64,000 nt of DNA from an uncultured Bacteroidota bacterium (GTDB lineage Bacteria > Bacteroidota > Bacteroidia > B-17B0 > Aurantibacillaceae). The position numbers and the translations under genes are program-made. Below the pieces are notes generated by a model. The model saw only the letters and a program-made list of their open reading frames with translations, was not told the origin of the DNA and did no database searches. The DNA lies in contig CALMVZ010000025.1 in the NCBI GenBank assembly GCA_937873155.1, positions 124,001 through 188,000 on the forward strand, in the 5' to 3' direction. Shown piece after piece: positions 36,130 through 44,711 of this stretch (positions are counted from its first letter, which is position 1; each line of letters opens with the position of its first letter).

Positions 36130-37032
36130 ATGCAAAGCTATTACGATATATTAGGTGTCGCGCCAAATGCCAGTTCCCAACAGATAAAAGCTGCATTCAG
36201 GCGTTTGGCCAAATTATATCATCCGGATAAAAATCCCCAGGGAAAAGAACAGTTCGGGAAGATCCTGATCGCGTACGAAGTATTAACAGATACTTCCAGA
36301 AGATATCAGTATGACCTGAAATTGAAACACGGTAACACAGAGAATTTCAAAGAAAAAAAATCAGGACCTGCAAAACAAAAGGAGTGGAGTTTCAGTGATG
36401 AGGAAATGAAACGGCGGCAGTATTACAAGGAGCATTATAAGAAAGAGTACGAGCGTTATGCAAAGCATTCCCACGTTACCAAAAAAAATTATAACGAGTA
36501 TAAATATATTTTGTTTGCGGCGCCGCTTGCAGTTGGACTGCTGATGTTCGTGATGAATGCCACGGAACAAAATTCAGCCGAAGAAAGTAAAAAAACGGCG
36601 CTCGTTGAGCCTTTAAAAAAGGATGAATTAAAAATGACGGATGATCCGTTCACTGCTTATTTTAAGGATCCTGTTTTTGATACGGTTGCAAATGGAGCAA
36701 TGGTCATAAAAAATTTCAGCGGAAAAGATATGGTGGTGGCTATATATGATACAAAAGATAAATTCCTGAGAAGCGCTGTTATAAAGTCGGGTTTTTATAT
36801 TGAGGTTTCTCAGCTACCAAGCACTGAAATGAATGTAAAGATAGCCGCGGGCAATAACTGGAATAAACAAAAGGCACACAAGGGTTCTGATGCGATTGGC
36901 GGATTCAGCGATAATGAACTTTATTGCATTTTGAATACTAAAAATTCGAATGGTTTCATTACGATCAATGACGCAGCTCTAAATGACCTGGATAAAATTA
37001 CCGAGAAAGAATTCTTTGAGAAAAGAAAATAA
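36130..37032 (+). CDS. J-domain protein with single TM segment
   Basis: The 300-residue protein has a full J domain (residues about 2-65, [20 protein letters not shown] with the LYHPDKNP motif intact). A charged linker follows, then one TM segment (about 127-144), and an extracytoplasmic half of about 150 residues. The last part ([27 protein letters not shown]) is beta-rich. It should recruit cytoplasmic DnaK at the membrane. It converges with gldH, with only 1 bp between them. Confidence 0.85.
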   Translation: MQSYYDILGVAPNASSQQIKAAFRRLAKLYHPDKNPQGKEQFGKILIAYEVLTDTSRRYQYDLKLKHGNTENFKEKKSGPAKQKEWSFSDEEMKRRQYYKEHYKKEYERYAKHSHVTKKNYNEYKYILFAAPLAVGLLMFVMNATEQNSAEESKKTALVEPLKKDELKMTDDPFTAYFKDPVFDTVANGAMVIKNFSGKDMVVAIYDTKDKFLRSAVIKSGFYIEVSQLPSTEMNVKIAAGNNWNKQKAHKGSDAIGGFSDNELYCILNTKNSNGFITINDAALNDLDKITEKEFFEKRK

Positions 37033-37033
37033 A

Positions 37034-37519
37034 TTAATTCGTTTTTGATTTTTTGATCTCAAAACCAAAATCCATTATTAAAGGAAGAGGGTCTGTTCGC
37101 ATAGCTTGCTCAAAGGTAAAACTGTATTTTCCAGCTAAAGGAAAGCGTGTACTTTGTTTTAACGGAATTGTAATATCAAAAATATCTCCTGCACCGTTGC
37201 CCACCCATTCTCCTTTTTGATTCGCTAAAATGCATTCCAAAGTATCTAAAGTAACTTTACCGTCAGGATATTTTGTGGTCAGGAATAAATATAAATTACT
37301 GTAAGGATAAGCATCGGCATGACGTACCATTACACTGATATCGTGAAAAGAATTGGCATCGGTCATTTCAACATCAAAAGTCACTTTATTCTTTGCGAAC
37401 CATTCGTTGTTCTCAAAATTCTCGTATTTACTGAACACAACACTATTGCGGCAAGAGCTGATCCCGATAGCTATCGGGAGCAAAACAATAAAAAGCAGAG
37501 GCGCTGTGAGTACTCTCAT
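37034..37519 (-). CDS. gldH: Gliding motility lipoprotein GldH
   Basis: The 161-residue lipoprotein (lipobox GISSC) is a GldH family member. Motifs include KYENFENNEWFAKNKV and HADAYPYSNLYLFL, then LPLIMDFGFEIKK at the end. GldH is needed for gliding in Flavobacterium, but the gene is also conserved in non-gliding Bacteroidota. The signal peptide is unusual: the stretch LPIAIGI is encoded by a perfect copy of the 18-bp palindrome TCCCGATAGCTATCGGGA (37462-37479). The gene is 2 bp downstream of ricT and co-transcribed with it. Confidence 0.9.
   Translation of the reverse strand: MRVLTAPLLFIVLLPIAIGISSCRNSVVFSKYENFENNEWFAKNKVTFDVEMTDANSFHDISVMVRHADAYPYSNLYLFLTTKYPDGKVTLDTLECILANQKGEWVGNGAGDIFDITIPLKQSTRFPLAGKYSFTFEQAMRTDPLPLIMDFGFEIKKSKTN
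37462..37479. repeat. 18-bp palindrome TCCCGATAGCTATCGGGA inside gldH
   Basis: Perfect copy of the dispersed palindrome. It lies in the gldH coding sequence and encodes signal-peptide residues just before the lipobox cysteine. Confidence 0.85.
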
Positions 37520-37521
37520 TA

Positions 37522-38943
37522 CTAGTTATCTTTTGGTTTGTTGGGAGTGTTGTTCCCTTTATTGTGATTCGGTTTATTTTGTCCGCCGCCTTTGTTGTTC
37601 GGATTGTTGTTTGGTTTTTGATTAGGATTTGGCTTGCGGTTAGGATTATTCCCGCCTTTATTATTCGGGTTCGCTGATTTATTTTGTGGATTCTGATTTT
37701 TATTTTGGTTCTGATTCTTGTTTTGCTGATTCGGATTCTTATTCTGGCCAGCATTTTTGTTATTAGGATTTGGTCCTTTGTTACCGTGTTGTTTTTTGTG
37801 TTTATTCCTGTTCTGGTTCTTTTGTTTATCAAAGCGGGTTAAACTATCCTGCCCAACCACATTTTCAAAATCAGGTTGTTTCACTTCAGGTAAAGCACTT
37901 AATTCTTTGAACGCTGCAAGATCAGCAGGTTTTTCGCCTTTCTCGTTCATTGCTAAAACTTCTTTCACACGTTCAATGCTTAACGGAATAAAAACATCCG
38001 GCTCCGTTGTATACGACCACCAGATCAAACGTTTAAAAATATCTGTCTTTTGCAAGAAGGCATCGCCTTTTTGCGTGTGTAATCTTTTTCCGTCAATTTG
38101 CGGAAATTCTTTCAGCGCATCCTGGTAAGTATCCAATTCGTAATTCAAACAACATTTTAATTTTCCGCACTGTCCCGCTAATTTCATTGGGTTTAATGAT
38201 AATTGCTGGTAACGTGCTGCTGAAGTAGACACAGTCCTGAAATCAGTTAACCAGGTACTGCAACATAATTCCCTTCCGCAAGAGCCAATAGCTCCTAAAC
38301 GAGCGGCCTCCTGGCGTGCACCGATCTGCCGCATTTCAATTCTTACTTTGAATGCATCTGCCAGAACTTTTATCAGCTCACGGAAATCAACGCGTTCATC
38401 AGCGGTATAATAAAAAATAGCTTTCGATTTATCACCCTGGTATTCCACATCACTTAATTTCATTTGCAAACCTAATTGCAATGCGATAGTACGTGCTTTA
38501 TACATTGTAGCTACTTCAAGCGATTGCCCTTCGCGCCATTTATCAATATCCTGTTGTTTGGCTTTACGGTAAATTTTTTTGATCTCGTCACTGTCAAAAT
38601 TAACGCCTTTCTTTTTCATTTGCAGGCGGACCAATTCCCCTGTTAACGAAACGATGCCGATATCATGGCCAGGACTTGCTTCAACCGCGATCACATCACC
38701 CACATTTAAACCAAGTGCATTTACGTTCCTGAAAAAATCTTTTCTTGAATTCTTAAAACGCACCTCTACCATATCAAAAGGCTCTTGTCCGCCTGGCAGG
38801 CTCATATTGCCTAACCAATCAAATACATTCAGTTTATTACAACCGCCGCCTGTTCCGCACGAGCCATTATTGTTGCATCCGGCAGGTACTCCTGTGGATG
38901 TATTATGATTTCCTCTCCCTGTATTGCAATTTCCGCAACTCAT
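37522..38943 (-). CDS. ricT: PSP1/RicT-family protein with Asn-rich tail
   Basis: The 473-residue protein has a cysteine- and asparagine-rich start (MSCGNCNTGRGN...), then the PSP1 domain (about 50-300) with the conserved cysteine cluster CGRELCCSTW and GQCGKLKCCLNYE. In Bacillus, RicT (YaaT) is part of an Fe-S-containing complex that aids RNA processing. The role in Bacteroidota is not established. The last 105 residues are a low-complexity Asn/Lys/Gly/Pro/Gln tail, probably disordered. It leads an operon with gldH. Confidence 0.9.
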   Translation of the reverse strand: MSCGNCNTGRGNHNTSTGVPAGCNNNGSCGTGGGCNKLNVFDWLGNMSLPGGQEPFDMVEVRFKNSRKDFFRNVNALGLNVGDVIAVEASPGHDIGIVSLTGELVRLQMKKKGVNFDSDEIKKIYRKAKQQDIDKWREGQSLEVATMYKARTIALQLGLQMKLSDVEYQGDKSKAIFYYTADERVDFRELIKVLADAFKVRIEMRQIGARQEAARLGAIGSCGRELCCSTWLTDFRTVSTSAARYQQLSLNPMKLAGQCGKLKCCLNYELDTYQDALKEFPQIDGKRLHTQKGDAFLQKTDIFKRLIWWSYTTEPDVFIPLSIERVKEVLAMNEKGEKPADLAAFKELSALPEVKQPDFENVVGQDSLTRFDKQKNQNRNKHKKQHGNKGPNPNNKNAGQNKNPNQQNKNQNQNKNQNPQNKSANPNNKGGNNPNRKPNPNQKPNNNPNNKGGGQNKPNHNKGNNTPNKPKDN

Positions 38944-39080
38944 TATCTTCCTTGTTTTTCGAACCTTAAAAATACGTCAATTTAACGGGTTTTCAAATGG
39001 TTTTAGGTTAATTATTAAGAGCGGATTGTTGAAGCATTTTTAAAAAAGAAAGCTTCAAATTCCTTAACTTCATAGTCGCA

Positions 39081-39683
39081 ATGAAAAAGATATTTTTTAT
39101 ACTCAGTGTTTTTGCATTAGTAAGTTGTGGTAAAGAGGAAGATGTTACCGCAGAATGCAATGAACCTTATCATGAAATAAGCTCGCCGGATCTGTTAAAT
39201 GGAAAATTGGCACCGGGAACATATTGGATCTATTTGGATTCAATCGGGATGACCACCGATAGTACAGTTGTTACAAGTGTGTCTGAAGGAAAAGTTGGCG
39301 TTTGTGAAGAGTTTCATGCTTATGGTTATAACATGACAACTTACCCGGCGCTTTTATCATCTAATGTCGCGATCTATTATACAGGTATTGAAAAAAACAC
39401 CGGTGGAATGCCAAACAGCGGTATCAAAATTTATACTGATTTTAATTATCCCGACAGTTCGGCTGCTTTTAACGTTAGCCGTTTGGATTCATGTTTCATT
39501 TACGACCGTTATTACAAGCGTGTAGAAAAAGTTACAGTTGAAAAAGATCCATCCAATCCCGGAAAAACAAAATCGGTGTATTGGTTCAATTCTGATTTTG
39601 GGATTCTCCGTCATGATAAATACAACGCCGGTAATGTTTTGGTTTGGAAAAAATTATTGAAGCGTAAAAATATTGTCAGATAA
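39081..39683 (+). CDS. Lipoprotein of unknown function
   Basis: The 200-residue product has a lipoprotein signal (MKKIFFILSVFALVSCGKEED, cysteine 16). The rest is beta-rich, with the segment APGTYWIYLDSIGMTTDSTVVTS and a late KSVYWFNSDFGILRHDKY. No family is recognised. The EVE-domain gene begins 10 bp downstream and may be co-transcribed. Confidence 0.7.
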   Translation: MKKIFFILSVFALVSCGKEEDVTAECNEPYHEISSPDLLNGKLAPGTYWIYLDSIGMTTDSTVVTSVSEGKVGVCEEFHAYGYNMTTYPALLSSNVAIYYTGIEKNTGGMPNSGIKIYTDFNYPDSSAAFNVSRLDSCFIYDRYYKRVEKVTVEKDPSNPGKTKSVYWFNSDFGILRHDKYNAGNVLVWKKLLKRKNIVR

Positions 39684-39693
39684 ACCCCCTTCA

Positions 39694-40101
39694 ATGAATT
39701 ACTGGCTTATCAAATCTGAACCTGACGCTTACAGTTGGGAGCAACTCAAAAAAGATAAAAAAACAGCGTGGACAGGCGTTAGAAATTACGCTGCAAGGAA
39801 CAACCTGAAGGCCATGAAAAAAGGCGACCTGTGTTTTTTTTATCACAGTAATGAAGGGAAACACATTGTGGGAATCGCAAAAGTGGCGAAGGAATTTTAC
39901 CAGGATCCTACAACAAAAGAAGACGCCTGGGTGTGTGTGGATGTTGAACCATTCCTGCAATTAAAAAAACCGGTTGAATTGGCTGAACTGAAAAAAGACA
40001 AACTTTTGAAAGACATGCAATTCGTAAAGATCGGACGCCTTTCAGTTAGTGTAGTGAAGAAAGAAGAATTTGATAAGGTGTGTTTGTTGGGAGGCCTTTA
40101 A
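39694..40101 (+). CDS. EVE-domain protein
   Basis: From the ATG at 39694 the product is 135 residues and is entirely an EVE domain (MNYWLIKSEPDAYSW ... WTGVRNYAARNNLKAMKKGDLCFFYHS). The longer TTG start (39673) runs into the upstream gene and is rejected. EVE domains belong to the PUA-like superfamily and bind modified bases in DNA or RNA. Standalone proteins of this kind are widespread housekeeping genes of unknown target. Confidence 0.9.
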   Translation: MNYWLIKSEPDAYSWEQLKKDKKTAWTGVRNYAARNNLKAMKKGDLCFFYHSNEGKHIVGIAKVAKEFYQDPTTKEDAWVCVDVEPFLQLKKPVELAELKKDKLLKDMQFVKIGRLSVSVVKKEEFDKVCLLGGL

Positions 40102-40245
40102 CTGTTTCGGGTTTGGAGTTTCGTGTTGATATTAGCAATAGCATCTCAGGTACAAATAAAAAGCAAATAACTTCTTTGAAAAGTCTTGTAATTGTATTTT
40201 GGCAGCTTTCGTTTGGTTAAAGGTTAGATCGAAAACGAAATAAAA

Positions 40246-40270
40246 AAAGCCGCTCTTTACAGGCAGCTTT
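40246..40270 (-). terminator. Intrinsic terminator of the OmpR-type regulator gene
   Basis: Stem AAAGCxGC / GCxGCTTT (one mismatch) with a short loop, followed on the minus strand by a T-run (complement of the A-run at 40242-40248). Confidence 0.7.
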
Positions 40271-40291
40271 CTTAATTGATTTATTTTCTTC

Positions 40292-40993
40292 TTATGAGTT
40301 CACGAGTAACTTAAATCCTTTACCGTGAATATTGATGATCTCAACTTTCGAATCGTCTTTTAAATATTTGCGCAATTTAGCAATGTAAACATCCATACTC
40401 CGGCCATTGAAATAATTATCATCATGCCAGATCGTTTTCAAAGCAAAGTTCCTGTCTAACACATCATTTTTGTGTACACATAATAAACGCAGCAACTGAC
40501 TTTCTTTAGTCGTTAACTTTTGTTCAACTGCATCATGAAACAAGATCTGTTTTTCAGAATTGAACTGGTATTTACCAATGTTGAATGTTGATTCATCGGT
40601 ATCCTGGGAACGATTCTTATTACTGCGGCGTAATACAGCATTGATACGAACCATTAATTCTTCCATGCTGAATGGTTTTGTGATGTAATCATCACCGCCG
40701 GCATTAAAGCCTTCAATAGTATCCTCCTTCATGCTTTTCGCAGTTAAGAAGATAATAGGAACGTTCTTATCGTTTAAACGGATCTCTTTAGCAAGCGTAA
40801 TACCATCTTTATGCGGCATCATCACATCTAATAATAACAGATCAAAGGTGCCTTTGCAGAAGGCGTCATATCCCTTATTGCCATCATCAGCGAGTTTCGT
40901 TTCAAACCCCTTGGCATTCAGGTATTCCTCTAAGAGGGTTCCTAAACTCGGGTCGTCTTCTACCAATAGTACTCTGGTCTTTACAGCTTCCAT
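40292..40993 (-). CDS. OmpR-family response regulator
   Basis: From the ATG at 40993 (MEAVKTRVLLVEDDPSLG) the product is 233 residues. The receiver domain has acidic residues EDD near the start, the phosphoryl aspartate in LLLLDVMMPHKDG, and K in FLTAKS. The winged-helix DNA-binding domain fills about 130-233 (LTTKESQLLRLLCVHKND, RSMDVYIAKLRKYLKDD). It sits 65 bp downstream of the histidine kinase on the same strand and is its likely partner. The pair resembles the RprX/RprY type. Targets are unknown. Confidence 0.92.
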   Translation of the reverse strand: MEAVKTRVLLVEDDPSLGTLLEEYLNAKGFETKLADDGNKGYDAFCKGTFDLLLLDVMMPHKDGITLAKEIRLNDKNVPIIFLTAKSMKEDTIEGFNAGGDDYITKPFSMEELMVRINAVLRRSNKNRSQDTDESTFNIGKYQFNSEKQILFHDAVEQKLTTKESQLLRLLCVHKNDVLDRNFALKTIWHDDNYFNGRSMDVYIAKLRKYLKDDSKVEIINIHGKGFKLLVNS

Positions 40994-41058
40994 AATTGTT
41001 AATTTTAACAATAAAGTTAATACATATATCGGGCCAAAAAAAGGCCTTTTAACAATTA

Positions 41059-42594
41059 TTAGGTATTGGGGTGGAGAGGAAGGATAACTGTAAAAGTGCT
41101 GCCTTTGCCCACTTCAGAGTTCACGCTGATTTCGCCTCCGTGCTTATTTACAACGGCTTGCACGTACGATAATCCAAGACCGAAGCCTTTTACATTATGT
41201 ACATTTCCGGTTGGCACGCGGTAGAACTTATCAAATATCTTACGCTGGTTCTCTTTACTGATGCCGATCCCGTTATCCCGGATGATGATCTCAAGTCCGT
41301 TCTCGGCATCGTGCGTGGTAATATTTATTTCGGGATTTTCTTTAGAATATTTAATTGCGTTATCGATCAGGTTGAAAATAATATTCGTTAAGTGAACCCT
41401 GTCAGCTTTTAAATGCGTTTTGCTTGCATTCAGATTTGTTGTTAATCTTCCGTGACGTTGTTCAACTAATAAGTTAGTGCTGTTGATCGCAGTATTTATG
41501 ATCTCATGCACATCAAGATCATTTAATTTTAGTTTGAATTCGCCTTTATCTAAGATCGCAGTTTGTAAAATACTTTCTACCAAAACACTCAAGCGTTTGT
41601 TCTCGTCTTTTATCATCTTTAAAAAGCGGGCTTGCTTTTCAGGAGTTGTAGTAACGGTCTGATCACCTAACATTTCAGAAGCGAGTGAGATAGTACTGAT
41701 AGGTGTTTTGAATTCATGTGTCATGTTACTGATGAAATCGTTCTTGATGGCGCCCAATTTTTTCTGACGGAGAATAGTGAAGATGAAATAATAGAAAGAG
41801 AAGATCAATATCAGCATAACGAGCCCTGATACAATTAACATCGACCACATGGTTTGTAGAAGGTATTTATTCTGATGCGGGAAATGAACCGTCAAATATT
41901 CAGGTTTAATAAAAATATTTTTTGGAGAAAGGTTGACGTTGTAGACCGTTCCTAATGAATCTTTGCCTAATTCAGCTTCGCTCAGGTTAGTTGTTTTTAA
42001 ACTGCCGGGGTGTTGTGAAGAAATGTAATAGTGGTATTTTGTATCAATGTCTTGATTTTGTAATTCTTTTCTGAGCGTTGAATCTAAAAGTATAGTATCT
42101 ATTTTGGGTTTGTAATTAGAATAAACATTAACCTCTTCCATTTCATCGTAAAGATCATTGTATATTTCTTCTTTGTGTTTTAATAATTCGTCGCGCGCGT
42201 TCTCAATTTGTTTAATTGTATCTGCTGTACGACCGGCAAAATGGTAAGGAAAATCCTCATTGAACTGAACGGAATCATTTTTCGAAAATTCTTTTTGCGA
42301 ATAAACGCTGGTTGATACCCCTCCCGAATCTTTACTTAACACAGAATATTCCCGGATAACATCACCTTGTACAATCCCCTGTGTGCGCTTCTTATATTTT
42401 TTAGATAATTTATCAGCTAAAGCAGTTTTTTCAAGTTTAGCGGCCGTATTATTCAAAGCAGCATAAACACGCAGTTTAAATTGTTCGTTCTTCAGTTCCC
42501 AGTCGTTCATGATCCAATACGCCTGGATGCCGATCAGCGCCAAAAAAGCTAAAGCCACTACAACTGATATAACACTGAAATTTTGCTTATTCAC
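41059..42594 (-). CDS. Sensor histidine kinase
   Basis: The 511-residue kinase (GTG start at 42594, VNKQNFSVISVVVALAF) has TM1 (about 8-27), a periplasmic sensor region of about 215 residues, TM2 (about 255-278), then HisKA with H293 in MTHEFKTPISTI. The HATPase domain follows, with N box NLIDNAIKYSKE, DNGIGIS, and GFGLGLSY. The frame can be read from TTG 42672, but that stretch contains the terminator of the upstream gene (42630-42657), so it is not taken. The regulator gene follows. Confidence 0.9.
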   Translation of the reverse strand: MNKQNFSVISVVVALAFLALIGIQAYWIMNDWELKNEQFKLRVYAALNNTAAKLEKTALADKLSKKYKKRTQGIVQGDVIREYSVLSKDSGGVSTSVYSQKEFSKNDSVQFNEDFPYHFAGRTADTIKQIENARDELLKHKEEIYNDLYDEMEEVNVYSNYKPKIDTILLDSTLRKELQNQDIDTKYHYYISSQHPGSLKTTNLSEAELGKDSLGTVYNVNLSPKNIFIKPEYLTVHFPHQNKYLLQTMWSMLIVSGLVMLILIFSFYYFIFTILRQKKLGAIKNDFISNMTHEFKTPISTISLASEMLGDQTVTTTPEKQARFLKMIKDENKRLSVLVESILQTAILDKGEFKLKLNDLDVHEIINTAINSTNLLVEQRHGRLTTNLNASKTHLKADRVHLTNIIFNLIDNAIKYSKENPEINITTHDAENGLEIIIRDNGIGISKENQRKIFDKFYRVPTGNVHNVKGFGLGLSYVQAVVNKHGGEISVNSEVGKGSTFTVILPLHPNT

Positions 42595-42629
42595 AGAACA
42601 AAGATAGTATTTTGACCGGTGTAAAATAA

Positions 42630-42657
42630 AATACCCTTCCCGCAAGGAAAGGGTATT
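42630..42657 (-). terminator. Intrinsic terminator of the T9SS cargo gene
   Basis: Stem AATACCCTT / AAGGGTATT with a 10-nt loop, followed on the minus strand by TTATTTTAC. It separates the cargo gene from the sensor kinase. Confidence 0.82.
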
Positions 42658-42700
42658 AACTAAAATTGTCAAATCTTGACGCCTTCGGTCGTATTTTAGA

Positions 42701-43657
42701 TTATTTCGTAATGAAGAATCGTTCTGTAAAGATCTTATCGCCTGAGGTAACTCTTACAAAATAGGTTCCTGCAGGTAATGTGTTCAGATCTAATTTAACT
42801 TTTTCATTACGGATCGCTTCTTTGTTCTCAGTTAAAACAGTAGCTCCTAAAATATTTACCACTTCAATTTTCGAGAAGTTCACTTTTTTAGTGTCTAAAA
42901 ACACAACACCATCATTACTTGGATTAGGATAGATCCTGATCATTGAATTCAGATCCTGAGTAAATTCATTAACGCCTGAAGCGCCATTAACTGTTCCGCT
43001 GAAGCGAACAGTATCAATACGGAAAGTACCGGCAGTGTTTTCAGCGTTATAAGGATACCATCTGAAAGTATATGGTGTTGTTTGATTAGTAAAATTCGGG
43101 CCGCTTAAGTTAACTGTTGAACCAGGCTCTTGTTTGCCACCAGTTACCGTATAGCTGTCTAATGCCCAAAAGAACACATTCGTTGCTTGGACATTAATGT
43201 TTGTATTACCTGAAACCATCGCAGGTAAATTAGCGCCATAAGAATCTTTATTGCTTCTTACCACCCATGTACGTGGACCTGTACTTGAACGCGACATATT
43301 GAACATAATTGAATTTAAAGTTACGGAAGAACTATTTGGGGTAATAGTTACTTCATAATACTTCGAGGGATTAATGGCAGCGGTATATGTTGAATAATTA
43401 TCGTTACCGGTAATAACACCAACATCCCATCCTGAAAAAGCGAACACGCCGTTTGCTGAAGTGCCGGTTGGCGTTCCTACTGCCATGAACGAACCAAATG
43501 TTACTCCGGCGGCAGTCGGAGGAGGAGTAGGATCAGTCGTTCCGGTATTGGCTGTGCCAGACATCACCGAACTAAAGTCGTACATAACGTTGAACGATTG
43601 CGAAAAACCGTTAAGACCTAAAAATAAAATGCTTGCTGATAGTAAATGTTTGATCAT
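42701..43657 (-). CDS. Secreted protein with T9SS type A sorting domain
   Basis: From the ATG at 43657 the product is 318 residues with a signal peptide (MIKHLLSASILFLGLNGFS). The mature part is a beta-sandwich-like domain (SVTLNSIMFNMSRSSTGPRTW). It ends in a Por secretion tail (MIRIYPNPSNDGVVFL ... FSKIEVVNILGATVL ... AGTYFVRVTSGDK...FFITK). It would cross the outer membrane through T9SS. No catalytic residues are evident. The longer frame to 43888 runs over the divergent thioredoxin start and lacks signal-peptide character. Confidence 0.87.
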   Translation of the reverse strand: MIKHLLSASILFLGLNGFSQSFNVMYDFSSVMSGTANTGTTDPTPPPTAAGVTFGSFMAVGTPTGTSANGVFAFSGWDVGVITGNDNYSTYTAAINPSKYYEVTITPNSSSVTLNSIMFNMSRSSTGPRTWVVRSNKDSYGANLPAMVSGNTNINVQATNVFFWALDSYTVTGGKQEPGSTVNLSGPNFTNQTTPYTFRWYPYNAENTAGTFRIDTVRFSGTVNGASGVNEFTQDLNSMIRIYPNPSNDGVVFLDTKKVNFSKIEVVNILGATVLTENKEAIRNEKVKLDLNTLPAGTYFVRVTSGDKIFTERFFITK

Positions 43658-43677
43658 ATTAATTAATTTTATAGTCG

Positions 43678-43685
43678 CAAAGCTA
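43678..43685 (-). promoter_or_regulatory. -7 promoter element of the T9SS cargo gene
   Basis: TAGCTTTG on the minus strand matches TAnnTTTG with a leader of about 15 nt. It lies in the 43-bp space shared with the divergent thioredoxin gene. Confidence 0.45.
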
Positions 43686-43700
43686 CGAAATTTAAAGAGA

Positions 43701-44711
43701 ATGAGGGTTACGTTATTGTTAATATTTATTGGTGTTACATTAACATTTAAGGCACAGAACGAGAGCGGTTTAGTGAATTGGTTAACCTTCAAAGAAGCGC
43801 AGGAAAAAAATAAAACTTTACCTAAACCGTTTTTAATTGACCTATATACCGACTGGTGCGGCTGGTGCAAGCATATGATGAAGACCACTTATTCCAATCC
43901 AGGGCTCTCAGCTTATATCAACCAGAATTTTTATCCCATAAAATTCAATGCAGAAACTAAAGACACTATTGAGTATAATGGCCAAAAGTATTTTCCAACT
44001 TCAAAGGAACCTAAAACACCTCATCAGTTAGCTGCTAAATTCTTAGGAACAAGTTTCACGTATCCATCTACAATGTTCGTGGCGAATAATTTCGAGTTCA
44101 ATTTACTCTCGCAGGGGTACCTCGATGAAAAGAAGATCGAACCAATTCTCATTTTTACAGTCGAGAATGGTTATCGTACTACACAGTTCGAAGATTTTAA
44201 TGACCGTTTTACCAAAACTTTTTATGATACTGTATTTGTGAAGCAACAGATAAAGACCTATTCGATAAACGAAGCAATGGCTCTTTCGAAAAAGAAACCA
44301 AAAAAAATGCTGGTGAATATAAATGCTGATTTTTGTAACACATGCAAAGTGCAAACCAAAACCACTTTTGTTGACACAAGTTTAGCGTCTTACATCGAAA
44401 AGAATTTTTACCTCGTAAATTTTAATGCTGAAAGTACAGATACCATTGTTTTCAAGGATAAAAAGTATTTCAAGGAGGTCATCAACGGGTATCCTTTACA
44501 CACTTTTGCGATGCAGGCGACCAATGGAAGATTAATGTTCCCGACAATAGCGATCTTAGATGAGAAGATGGAAACGCTGGAAGCATTAAATATGTATCAG
44601 CATCCAAAGAATTTAAAGCCGGTTCTTGTTTATTTTGGAAGCGATCAGTACAAAACAAAAAAGTGGCCCGATTTTATCGCAGAATATTTTAAACCGAAAG
44701 CAAAAAAATGA
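43701..44711 (+). CDS. Exported double-thioredoxin-fold protein
   Basis: From the ATG at 43701 the product is 336 residues with a signal peptide (MRVTLLLIFIGVTLTFKA). Two thioredoxin-like domains follow. The first (about 25-150) has the active site YTDWCGWCKHM. The second (about 185-315) has ADFCNTCKVQT. Both have a matching later segment with a cis-proline-like loop (SFTYPSTMF and LMFPTIAIL). The repeat suggests internal duplication. It may pass electrons or shuffle disulfides outside the cytoplasm. The next gene overlaps the stop (ATGA), so the pair is coupled. Confidence 0.86.
   Translation: MRVTLLLIFIGVTLTFKAQNESGLVNWLTFKEAQEKNKTLPKPFLIDLYTDWCGWCKHMMKTTYSNPGLSAYINQNFYPIKFNAETKDTIEYNGQKYFPTSKEPKTPHQLAAKFLGTSFTYPSTMFVANNFEFNLLSQGYLDEKKIEPILIFTVENGYRTTQFEDFNDRFTKTFYDTVFVKQQIKTYSINEAMALSKKKPKKMLVNINADFCNTCKVQTKTTFVDTSLASYIEKNFYLVNFNAESTDTIVFKDKKYFKEVINGYPLHTFAMQATNGRLMFPTIAILDEKMETLEALNMYQHPKNLKPVLVYFGSDQYKTKKWPDFIAEYFKPKAKK

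Noticed and set aside
37443-37832. 129-aa minus-strand frame rich in isoleucine, threonine and lysine
   Set aside because: It is a shifted reading of the asparagine-rich tail of ricT; the repetitive AAT/AAC codons give a long frame of biased composition with no family features.
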